A stretch of 64,000 bases of DNA from Gnetum montanum (taxonomy: Eukaryota > Streptophyta > Gnetopsida > Gnetales > Gnetaceae): NCBI GenBank assembly GCA_015680685.1, contig MNCI01004609.1, positions 238,241-302,240 on the forward strand, read 5' to 3'. Positions 46,954 through 57,776 of the stretch are shown here, in pieces. How positions within the stretch are numbered: position 1 is the first letter of the stretch; every line of letters begins with the position of its first letter. The notes below the pieces were generated by a model, which worked only from the letters and a program-made list of their open reading frames with translations, was not told the DNA's origin and ran no database searches. Position numbers and translations under genes: made by a program.

Positions 46954-49295
46954 ATGTCTTCTTCTCACAAAAGTAATTCACCACCTAGAACTAATACTAG
47001 AGACAGTTAGCAACATAAAACACATATTCGAAATTAGCCAAGTTCTAAACAATACCAGATAGTCTATACTCATCCCGATAAGTATATTCCAAACTTTACC
47101 TTTATCCTCCATCAAGATGAACAGTTGTGATGGAGAGATTTGCAAGGTAACATTGTGTTACCCCTAGATCAATTAGTCCCTAACATGCTTCTCTATGCCT
47201 TGGCACAGATTAGCATGACAAAATTATATGCTAAATACATTGCAGAAGACTTTGACATGAGGAATTATTATCCCACAGAAGCACAACGTATCAAGGACTC
47301 AAAGTTGAAGGGCAAAGGTCTGCACATCCTTAGCAAAATAGGAGATGAGGAACCCATCATAACGGGTTCTTTAACAAATGATGTTCTCCCTCCTAACAAT
47401 GGTGAGGAGGTTGGGTATCAGAACCTATGATCAATGATCCATAACACTGGTTTTGATCCCCGTGAACACCAACTGTTCACAGAGGGAACAACAACTCATA
47501 ATAAGAATGGGCACTTAGATCGTCATCATGATCGAGGCCAAAGTAGCCGAAGAGAAGGTAAGAAGCATCGTCATGGTGATGGTTCCCCTTCCTATTCCAC
47601 TTCATCTCACCACTCACCCTCTCCTTTCACCTCTAGGCACAGCCATCATGAACATAACGATGAGGATAGAGGAAGGAAAGATGAGAGACCTCGACGGGAA
47701 AGTCGAGAGAGAGGACAAGGGCAAGGACAAAGGGAGAGTAGGGAACAACGAAGACATCAAAGGCATCATGAAAGAGACAATCATTACAAGGCCCTACTTG
47801 CAACCTGAAGTATGCTTGACATAACGGAGGCAGTTAGGATTCCAACAAGGCATCAAAAGGATAGTCAGATCAAGCATTTAGACATGAACAATATCCCATG
47901 CTTTGAGGGGGGATACAATGCTGATCCGCAGCATCATTTACAGGAATTCCATGATGCCTGTGCCTTGCAGAACTTAGAAAATGAGTGGCAAAAACTTAAG
48001 TTATTTTCCAAGACACTCACCAAAGAAGCAGAGAGTTGGTACCGGTCCTTAGAATCAGAAATCATCAGGAGGTGGAGTACGATGCTAGAACTCTTCAATG
48101 ATAAATATCAGATGTACTCCAGAGTGTCTAATTTACGTAAGCTGATCCAAGGCTGGAAACAAGGTACTTATAAACCCTTAGATGCTGCCATGGCCCACTA
48201 CTACACACTATTACATTATTTCCTGGGCCATGAATATGCTCAACGGGATCAACTTCGCCACATTGTGGATGGGCTAAGGCATGAAACGAGAAGAACCCTT
48301 GGGACTTATGCCCAAGGGAGACTATTGGAACTTAGAGCCCATGAAGTACATCGCTTGTTAGAACAAGTAGCAAAAGAAGAAGGTGAGCTACGAAAAAGGG
48401 AAAGTGCGGAAGAATACAATCGTGATCCCTCCCTTCAGAAGAAGGGAGTGAAATTTTGTGATGAGGAGGATGAGTCACCACTCGAAGAGTTGGTGAACCA
48501 AAAAACCTTGCCGATTCAAAAATTAACAACAGAAGTATTGACTAAGGTAGACCAATTGTGGGATTCCTTAAACTCAAGACTTTAAAGTGTCTTGAAAATC
48601 GTAGAAAAGTCTAAGGAGGAACGAAGTAGTGGCAAATGTAAGACAAAGCGGAGAAATTCAAGCCCTGCACATAACAAGGGTAAGGGGAAAATTCCTATCT
48701 CCGATGAGGCTATGGACTCTAACATAGATGATGATGGTGGATGTGAGATCTACCAATATGACCATCCTAAGGGATGTTGTCCAATTATCTCACATCTATA
48801 GGATTCTAGGGTGTATGCACTTAATCCAAGACTTAACCAATGGCAAACACCTCAAAAGTTACCTTATCCACAAGGTAGCCCAATGCAGTTCCACCAACCA
48901 CTAACATACTATCCAAGTGGAACTCCACCACAACCCAGTGGCAATATCCACAACCATGGGGGATGCCATTGCCAACACAACAGTACCCTTACCGGTAGCC
49001 TAATCCTTATGGTTATTATGTGCAGCAACTAGTTTCTCCAAGTGACTCTATGGGTCACACAACTCCCCAACGTCACTACCATGTTTGGGAGTACTTCAGG
49101 AGGACTCCTTCTCCTTTGGGAGACATCCCACATTCATTCCATCCTCCAACTTCATCTGCACCTCTTCCATCTGTAGTTCCCATACAACCTACTCCAACAA
49201 TGCAAGGGAAACTCCCTACTCAACCACAACAACATAATGCTGCGAGAGCTGTAAATATTCAACCTGCTCCTAGTTCTGACAACTGTAAAAATTGA
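46954..49295 (+). pseudogene. R2 gag
   Basis: ATG 46954 opens MSSSHKSNSPPRTNTRDS. The frame holds to about 48925 with stops at 47008, 47035, 47128, 47428, 47806, 48583 and 48799, then shifts by one base (near 48920-48935) and continues to 49295 with a stop at 48996. Order: N-terminal domain (LDQLVPNMLLYALAQISMTK); a His/Arg/Ser-rich basic linker (47434-47808); the capsid (IPCFEGGYNADPQHHLQEFH, KEAESWYRSLESEIIRRWST, YAQRDQLRHIVDGLRHETRR; 47812-48585); then a basic and Pro/Gln-rich tail. No clear CCHC knuckle is seen. Stops are of types reachable from CAA, CAG or CGA by C-to-T. Confidence 0.8.
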
Positions 49296-49967
49296 AGACC
49301 TTTCTTCAGAACCAGAAGTCCAGATAAACTCTCACAACAACAAGCGATTGAGCACATGTACACTCCTCCACCATCTAACACTTCGGAGCACCCTTCAGTC
49401 TAACAATAGAGTACACATACGGTTATGTTAATGCATACCGTAACCGACTAGATCAAGGTAGGCCACCTTCCCAAGAAACTATCTGACCCTAGGAGCCCCT
49501 TAATATATTTACAAATTACTGGGAACAAACCACATAAGGCTCTTCTTGACTCAGGTTCCAGAGTCAATTTAATTTCACGAGAAATGTATCAAGCTTGGAA
49601 CTTGCCCCAACTTAAGGAGAGCAACATTCAACTAGAGCTGGCTGACCAGTCCATCACCATTCCCTTAGGATTGGTGGAGGACATCAATACCACTGTGTGT
49701 GGGTGGTCTTATCTAGCCGATTTCCTGGTGATTGAAATTAACAACAATGAAGGGGGCTTCCCAATTATAATGGGAAGGCCATGGCTAAGTACAGTAGATG
49801 CTTACGTAGGGATCCACGATCTTTCCTTGCAGATATCTAAGATAAACATATATGGAAAGAATGAGAAGAAGAAAGTTCTGTGCATCACATACAGTGACTT
49901 AGAGGGTGATGAGATGGAAGAATGTTTAACATCTCTTCCATGTAATCGGTGTGCCCAGGAAATATAA
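49296..49967 (+). pseudogene. R2 aspartic protease
   Basis: The frame is the same as the end of gag, with stops at 49293, 49401, 49407 and 49449, then open to TAA 49965-49967. The active site is ALLDSGSRVNLISREM (about 49535-49585), an intact D-S-G. LELADQSITIPLGLVEDI follows, and FPIIMGRPWLSTVDAYVGIH is the conserved C-terminal segment. The pattern resembles Athila-type proteases. It processes Gag in related elements. The domain itself (49584-49967) is uninterrupted, but upstream stops would prevent synthesis as part of Gag-Pro. Confidence 0.8.
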
Positions 49968-51831
49968 ATCCAAAGGTGCGTGTATGTAGCAACCACACCA
50001 GTAGTAGACACCCCGTGGTTGACAGCTACTAGAAAGAGCAAACTAATATGCACGAAACGAATTGAGGAGAAAACTCATGATAACAACAAAGGCATAGACA
50101 CATTGGAATATGAGCATCGCCAACTTCCACCCCTTAATCTAAGAACATCAATGGGGAGAAGTTGGGCACTTTTAAGAAATTCAAATAGACGTTCATTATT
50201 TTGGATCTCTCCCTTTCCATTCAATCATGGGGGAGATGGCCACCTATGCTAATCATTGGAGGCCCTCAGTTCTTTTTAGTTTTTGTTTTACACATTTTTG
50301 TTTTATATGTTTTTGTTTTACAAGTTTTTGTTTCACACATTTTTGTTTTACACATTTTTGTTTTACAAGTTTTTGTCTTACGCATTTTTTTCTTACACAT
50401 TTTTGTTTTACAAATTTCTTTAACTTTTGTTGTTTTTGTTTTACAACATCGTTATACTTTTCCATTTTTTGTGTGTGTTTGTGTGTGTGTCATCCACAAG
50501 GTAAGTTCGTCACCCAATAAGTGTTCTTCACGATGGTATGAACTATTTTCTTATTGATTGCTAATGTTTGGTTTTTACCTTAAAGTTACGATGTTAATAC
50601 TAAGGTATGTTTCTTTTGATATGGCAGGCAATGAGTCCACTTCATCCATCCATCCACCAAAGTCTATGGTCTCTCTTGGCTTGGAAATGTATAGTCCCTT
50701 TCCAATAAGAACTTTAATGAATCGGTGACTGGGTACTGCTCAAACTAAGGAAGGACTCAAGATTTGAAAAGGATGTGACTTCAAGGGAACTTGATGCATT
50801 TGTGTTGGCCATTCTCTTGGGTGCTTGGATGTTTTCTTCTTGAGTTTTCTTGTCATTCCGATGGTACCCAATTATCGGAAACTGAGACAATAAAAATAAG
50901 AAGTCTTTGCATGGTGTGGTTCTCACGCATAAAAACATAAAACAACAAAAAAATAAAAAAGAAAAGAAAAGAAAACAAAGAAAGTGAGAATTCAAAGCAC
51001 ACCCCTTAGACGAAATAAACTTGGGCTACAAGCACTAGTTATGGAACTAAAAATGTTCCCTATAATTAAGGCCCTTCTTGCTTCCCATTCTCTCCTTTAT
51101 TTTGTCGAAATGGTGGTGGCTCTCGAAGGAGGCATTCTTGTTATTCAAGTGGATGGTTTGGCCAAGTGCATTGATGTGAAGTCACTAGATGTGGTTGGTT
51201 TGAGGTCGTAGTTGGAATGAGATTTGCCAAGTTACATTAATCATAAAATCCACAAGGGGCTGTACACCACCTTGTTCTTGGGATTCCATTCCATTCTCTT
51301 CTCTCCAATTATTCACCTCATTGCCAGCTGTATCATTAGTGTATCTTTTGGTAGAGACATTTTTTCTTTTTGGTAAATTCTTACGGTTAAGACTTTAACT
51401 CTTGTTCCAAAGGACATTCCCAGAGCCTACAGACTCTTTGATTGTGGGTTTGTCAGGGCATTAAGGGCATGAGCCTACTTTGGGGAGGATCCACTGACAT
51501 TCCTATTTGGTGCATCAGTCAAATTCTTTCCTTGAACATTTTGCAATTAATTTTATTTTTTTCATTTCCATCTTGACATCCATTTTATCGATGTCTTAGT
51601 TATCTCTTTTTTTCCATCTTCTTGTTCTTATTCTTTCTCCATTCTATCGCTACCAGAGGTTCATGATTAGTCATGGGGGTACGGGGCCCAATTTTTTTGA
51701 TTTTCTCCTAGCCCCGACACCTTCGATAGTCAAAGTTATTATATCTCTAGATTTGCAATTAGCCATACCACAACTCAGCCAATGGACTTACACTGAAGTA
51801 AGGTATTACCACATTGAAATTCATCTACCCT
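49968..51831 (+). other. R2 region where pol would be expected
   Basis: No RT, RNase H or integrase motif was found. Contents are a 15-bp minisatellite (50281-50415), a (GT)n-like run (50470-50490), a strong donor ACAAG|GTAAGT (GT at 50501), a possible short intron end (TACTAAG 50598-50604, AG 50626-50627), the block shared with R1 (51455-51495) and an internal polypurine-like tagtcatgggggta (about 51673-51686). Confidence 0.6.
50281..50415 (+). repeat. 15-bp minisatellite, nine units
   Basis: Nine exact 15-nt periods of ttttgttttacacat with substitutions. Its period is a multiple of three, which creates long artificial Phe/Cys-rich frames in this strand and Lys-rich ones in the other. These are not taken as genes. 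Confidence 0.92.
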
Positions 51832-52140
51832 TACTAATACAAGATTGTGTTGTGTGTGTAGATGGCAATCATACAATAACGGACTGGATCTGGAGGGAGC
51901 ACTTAGAATGGAGCAGTGCTCGAAGCAGTTATGCAAGGAACAAGATTGATGATGTGCTTACGGATGGACAACGAAAGACGCAATCTTGGCGTTGGTAGCA
52001 GCAACACTTCTTCTCTCTTCTCTTCTCTCTTTTCTCTCAGCTGCCAAATGAGGCTTGATGTCAATGTAATAAGGTGTTCACCCTTGTTGTCATGAACACC
52101 AGTTTTGTTGTGTCTTGTAATGATGATCCATTCACATGTC
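51832..52140 (+). pseudogene. R2 splice acceptor and stump of the extra ORF
   Basis: TACTAAT (51832-51838), AG (51860-51861) and ATGGC (51862) match R1 1466-1497 base for base at the key positions. After the ATG the frame meets a stop after five codons (MAIIQ-stop), and the region before the shared 3' UTR is only about 280 nt against 2,787 nt in R1. So the extra gene has been almost wholly deleted, or was never gained beyond its start. I found no convincing similarity to the R1 coiled coil here. Confidence 0.5.
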
Positions 52141-52220
52141 ATCCCATTAGTTTCCTTTGAGTCAATAATCCCATACCTTCCCGATATTATTATAATGAAC
52201 TCGAGGATGAGTTTTCATTT

Positions 52221-52233
52221 AGTCATGGGGGTA
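52221..52233 (+). other. R2 polypurine tract
   Basis: agtcatgggggta lies directly before TGATGGG of the 3' LTR and differs from R1 only by a G-to-A (cgtggggg to catggggg). Confidence 0.8.
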
Positions 52234-53061
52234 TGATGGGACGCGATGTACGCGATATCGCAGTTGTCATGATATCACATCCCTCGCGATATTTCTTCTT
52301 CCCCTTCGATATCGCATACGCGATATTGTGATGCGCCGTCATATCTATAAATAAGAGGCGGCTCTCCCTTATTTCTTCATCCTAGGCTAGCCGGCAGGGA
52401 AACTCTAGCAGATTGATCACTCCAGAGATAGAATATTTTCCATGTGCCCATAGTAGGAGTCCCAAAGTGAATGGATCTTTATTCGAGAAAACATTGTACC
52501 TGAACACAAGTTTGTGTACGGAAATAAAGATGAGCTTTCCGAATAAACCTTGCAGCGCATGGAATAGGATTTTCTTTATTGTTATTTATTACATGTTATT
52601 TATTATCTGTTATTTACTATTTTCCTTCTCAACCCTTTCCTCCTAGTTAAGTGCCTCAGTATGACCACTTTGAGCATGTGCATTACGTGTGGTGATCCAC
52701 GCTAGGTAATGTGTTTGGTAGCCACTATTGCATTGGTTCAGGGTGTGTACGGTAAGTGGGAACAGATGCTGACGCTAGGTAATTTAGGCTTAGTTCATTA
52801 GTTAGAATTAGTAATTAGTTTCTCAACCCTTCACCTTATTAGCATAGGAGACATAAAACATAAAAACTATAAAAATCATATACCTTAGACTTGCTTAACC
52901 ATACACCATGACAACTACAAGTAATTTTGGGAAGACAATGAATAATTAACCTTAAGTGTTCCATGGGGTGTGTAGGCACTTAGTCTGCAGAGTTCAACCA
53001 GATTGTACGTGCTATGCTTGTATTCATATGGTTGAGTGTAGGGTTATCTCGCCACTCATCA
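52234..53061 (+). repeat. 3' LTR of R2 (828 bp)
   Basis: U3 keeps GATATCGCATACGCGATATT (52308-52327) and TATAAATA (52346-52353). It has the same length as the 5' LTR. Differences are mostly C/T and G/A, plus a few small indels in U3. Confidence 0.92.
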
Positions 53062-56000
53062 ACTACCTAGCACTCACCAACCAAGTGTTATTACTCTTTC
53101 CAATGTTTATTTGAACCTGAAGATCATCCACCATAAATTTTAGTATGTAATTAGAACATTTGGGAATAAGGATTTCAATAATGACAACTACAACATCTAC
53201 AGCAAAGTGTTACCACATGATCATACTATAGTTGTATAGTAGGTATCCCATAAATTCTTTGGCACCAGGTCTAAACCATATGAGAGTGCTCTTTTTAAGT
53301 TGGAAGCTAGGTCTCAAGCTACTTTGTGTGATGGCTCTTGTGCAACATATGATCCCCACCCATTCAGTAACCACTAGGATGGGTTTCAAAAAAGCCCTAC
53401 ACATAATCAAAACACATGATCATTAGACCATGGGAAAACCATTAAACATTGATAACAAAAATTAACTAAGTTTCAACTAAAAGTAAATCTTCAATACCAA
53501 CATTGTCATGAGCTAACCATGGGCTCCAAAACCAAAATCAACACTTTAATAACCAAGTTTATTACATGAAAAACTACATTGACACTTTGTAACTAATTTC
53601 AAACATTTACACAAACACTCAACCCATGAAGCCTTCAAGCTAGTATAATTACAAATATTTACCTTAAAACTAAAATTGTTACAAAACATTTTAGCCAAAG
53701 TGACAATGTTGGATATCAAAGGATGGATTTCACCATGAAGCCATGATCAACAAGCTAGGGCAAGCTTGCAAATTGAGGATGAGGTGAAGGCAAAGAACAA
53801 AATTTTTGTTAGGTTTTGGAGCTCATACACTACCAAACCTTGCCACAATGAAACCCCAAAACTCAATTATGCTATGGCATCAAACACAACTAATACCATA
53901 TGCTAATCATGCCCATGGAAAAATCCAAGAACACCAACCCTTATGCCCAAACGTAGTTAGAAAATCACATTGTGCATGTTAAAACTGAAAAGTGGCCACT
54001 GTAACATTTTAGGCTTAGAAAAAACACTATAAAAAGCTTTTTTTAAAAAAAAATTATTTTGTTTTTTATGCATAGAATGAGTACCATGTAATCACGATTA
54101 ACCAAAAACACTGTAATCTCGTTGCAAAAAAAAAAAAAAAAGTTTGGCTAGTTTCTAACTAATGTTTTCTAGCTTAAGCATGATTTGTCAAAGAAAAAAC
54201 TGGATTAAAAATTTTCAAAAAATCCAAAAAATTATGATTCCACCTCTAGAATAGCCTTAAAGCCTAGAACAACCAACTGATAAGCTTAAAATTGTAAAAT
54301 TTCAACATATATGACCTAGAAAAAATAACAAACTTAAGTTAAAATTGAGCAAAACAAACCAAAAATGCTAATCATAAGTGTGATAAAAAAATTCAAATTT
54401 GCATAAATTTATTACCAAAAGCAATAATTCAATCCTAATACCATGGCAAAGCCTAGATATAATGTTTGATGTAATCTTATCAAAAACTTTTAGCCTAAGT
54501 GAACTTAGATGTGGAAAAATGTTTTAACAAATTCGACTAAATTTGAGAAAAATGGTAAGAACTTGGTACCTAGTGGAATGTAGAGAAAATTCTTCATCAG
54601 GACTAGGATTTGGTAGATGAGATATCACTTGGGTAACTTCCTCTATCTCATCCAATATGGGCTCCGAATCAAAGATCCTACCTTCTTATTGTCCATTGTT
54701 GTCAAAATGCCAAATTTTTTCCCTAGAAAATAATAAGAAAATGATCTAAGATTCCTTTCCCATCCAACATTATGAATAGAGGTTATTATAAGCAAGGATG
54801 GCTAGGAAGGTGAGGTGAATCAAGCTTGCTTAGCACCACTAAAGATTCTAGGCACTAACACTTAGAGAGATGTTGTGGAATTGGTTTCAACATTGAGATT
54901 TTGGCGTGGAAGAACATCTAATGTGTAGGACCTCTTAGCATTGATGATCCAAATGCCTTTGAAAACTAAGAAGGCCCCTTTTACCTTTGGATTAAACTAG
55001 AATAATGGATGAAAGGTCTTGTACACTCAAGTTCTTAAGGCAAGTTTCTACTTTTATCACAATACGTTGGGCCTTCAACTCAATCTTACAGCAAGCATAT
55101 GAACCACCAAACCTTTAACATTCAAGCTAGCTTAAAGAACCCTAACATGATTATCAATTTACACTAAATATAACCAAGCTTATGCCACAATTAATTCAAG
55201 TTCTAAACATAAAAAAGATGCACCCAAAACAAATTCCAAGTTCTCAACAATTTTCACTAATGTAAGAGTCCTATCCAAGGAGCTTATATGCTAATATTTA
55301 AGGTTATCATGCTATGATTTAGGCCAATTATGCTACCATAGCATAAGAACTAGTTTAAGAACACTCAAAAAAATTAAAATTTATTCATTTTAATCTCAAA
55401 ACCCTAAGGATCCATGCCAAAACCCTAGTCACTACCTTAGCAAGCCACAAGGGTCAAAATCTTGTCAAAAAACCTTAGAGAGTGATTAAATTTGGTTCGT
55501 ATGCTGAATATTTAAGCTTAATATGCTAGACTAGCATATAATCTAGCTTATAAATTGATTTAAACATTTACCAGGATCCATGTAGCCTTACAATGTCATA
55601 TTTTCATCCACAACCCTAAGCATTGACATGGGTAGCTCTAGGGCTTGGAAAACTAAATTGAAAAGTGTCAAAATCATTAAGGAACATCAATTACACTGCA
55701 TTTGGAGCCTATCATGTTGGCCCATCATATATGCTAGCATACTTACAACCCATGAATAAAACATTATCAGTCTTAACCTCAAAAATTTTAGATTTTGATG
55801 CCAAAGCCCTAACATTGCCTAGGAAGTCATTAGAGGTCAAAACCAAGTCACAACCACCTAAAAACTCCTTGCAAAAACTTAAATACTCTAGTATTCATCC
55901 TAATTAGGCTTCCACAACATATATGCCAACGTGAAAAAGTTTTGGGCATGATTTAGACTTATTTTGACTATGAAAAAAATTAGCAATTTTTACTCCCAAG

Positions 56001-56569
56001 GCTCTTGCATTGACATTGTGGTTTCAAATGTTAAAAGGTAAGTCATGAATATTCAATACACCACCAATTAAGCTTATTAGACTAAAAAAACTTTCATTAG
56101 CTTGTAAGCTAGCTTATGAATCAAAGTTGAACTTCATCTCAACCAAAACAAGCTCCAAAGTAACCCAAACCTAGGCACAACCTTCAAAAAACCCTAGGAA
56201 CCAAAAAATTCAAGGCAAAAACTATACCAAACTACCCTAAAAAATTCAATACAGTATGGAAGTGGATTCCACACTATGAAAAAAATTAAAAATTAAAAAA
56301 AATTAATTTTCTAGCTTGTTAATTAATGTTTTTTTCTTCTAAAAATCTTATTTTTGGTACTTAACAATCATTTTTCACCTAAATAAAACCTTGCTTTCAC
56401 AATAACAACTAGATTCACCTCTTTTATTTAATATGAAAATAAAAATTTAAAAAAATAAAATAAAAATGCAAGTTTAAAAATTAAAAATAAAATAAAAAAA
56501 GAAGCACTTTGAGGAATAGAAAAAAATGTTTTAAAGAAAAGAAAAAGGAAATATGTAGTGCCTAAAAAA
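53062..56569 (-). other. Relic H N-terminal exon and AT-rich host sequence
   Basis: Minus-strand coding-like text lies at 53070-53420 (FMVDDLQVQINIGKSNNTWL joining the 45985 exon; QLKKSTLIWFRPGAKEFMGY). From about 53450 to 56570 I see no gene. The sequence is AT-rich, with an A17 run near 54126-54142 and repeated words such as gctagcatataatc. These are also frequent at 12150-13560, so part of this may be old Tat-family LTR. Confidence 0.4.
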
Positions 56570-57776
56570 TTTAGTTGCTGGAAAACAAAAATTCCAGGTG
56601 AAATAGTTAACTTCAAATCCCAAGGGCCTCTGAGAAGAGGATCTAAAGTGCCCTAGACAGTCTTGTCGATCACCCAAGGAATTAGAAATTGTAAATGGTG
56701 CAAATGAATTAAACGAAAAAATGTAGATCTAATCAAAGAAAAATCACAAAATTTAAACATGGAATAAACTTGCACAGATGAATCAACTACTAAGTTTTAT
56801 TAAAATAATAAAAATATTATAGGAGTTGAGTTTCAAGACGTACAAGTTTGTGTGCCTAGATGCATAAGGAGTTGCCCAAATGGTGCTTCAAGTTTGGTGA
56901 AACCGACAGATTATGTTTTGTAGTCAGTTGCACAATCCATGTGCTTCCAAGCTCTAACTTCCAAAACCTCCTTGCTGGTTCTTAGATGTGAATCTACTAT
57001 GTTGGTTGTTAAAAAATTATGGAAACATGCTTGAATTTTTGCTATTGGGCAATGCACTGAGAGTCTCCAATGCTCAGCCAATTGCCAGTTGTCCAAAAAG
57101 TCCTTTCAAAGTGTTGGAATTTTGTTTAAATAGGTTGCTAGTGTTCAATTTTTCATTAAAAATTTTTTGTCAAGATTGTTGACAAATTGAAATCATGTGC
57201 AAGTGTGATAGGCCTTTTACCTCTAGTGTAGCTCCATTTATGGTAACTTTAGATGCACCCAAAGTCATCAAAATCCCATCGAGTACCAAAAATAGTAAAT
57301 GGAATCTTGGTACTACACTAGCTTCTATTGCATCTACACTAGGAAATATGGTGTCTAAGCTAGTCACTACTAAGAAAATGGAAAACCTAACATCTTCAAT
57401 GTTGGATGTGTGCACCTACACTAGGTTTTGTGGTGACTATGCTAGGTTTTGCTGGAAAAATGAAAACTTAACACCATCTACATTAGGGATAGGTGGTTCT
57501 AGCATAGTTGGGGCTATACTTCCACAAAAACCCATGAAAATGCCAAATTTGATAATATCCAAGGCCTTTTTAGCCTTCACAAGCCCAAATCTAGACATGA
57601 GGTGAACTTTTCGATTTGGGAAGTGAGGCTACAACCACTTATGAGAAATTTTTCAGCCCCAAAAGTTCAAGTATGCAAGATTGTAACTCATGGACTAGAA
57701 GTCTCACATTTACAATAAGATCTTAACTTAGGTTTCATGGTGAAGGTTGCAACATGATTTTTTTATGATGTTTTAT
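56570..57776 (-). repeat. Probable 3' LTR of Tat copy C
   Basis: The right edge is set by similarity outside it: ttggcctctctttgttgatg (57777 on) equals the polypurine side of copy B (33303 on). Inside, words such as gatcacccaaggaa and gtaaatggtgcaaa recall the copy B LTR near 30930-31020. The left edge is uncertain by about 100 nt and no target duplication was found. Confidence 0.45.

Larger units (their letters stand above)
45986..53061 (+). mobile_element. R2: non-autonomous gag-protease LTR element
   Basis: It is 7,076 bp with two 828-bp LTRs (TGATGGG...CTCATCA) and perfect ACTAC duplications at 45981-45985 and 53062-53066. The primer site follows the 5' LTR directly and a polypurine tract precedes the 3' LTR. 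Gag and protease are readable, but no RT, RNase H or integrase motif was found on either strand, so it would have needed enzymes from a partner. It inserted into relic H, and the H frame reads through the restored site apart from one TAG. Confidence 0.92.

Noticed and set aside
47528-47824. 98-codon plus-strand frame overlapping R2 gag
   Set aside because: Shifted-frame shadow of the His/Arg-rich gag linker.
50201-50557. Long Phe/Cys-rich frames and the opposite Lys/Gln-rich frame as genes
   Set aside because: They are created by the 15-bp minisatellite, whose period is a multiple of three.
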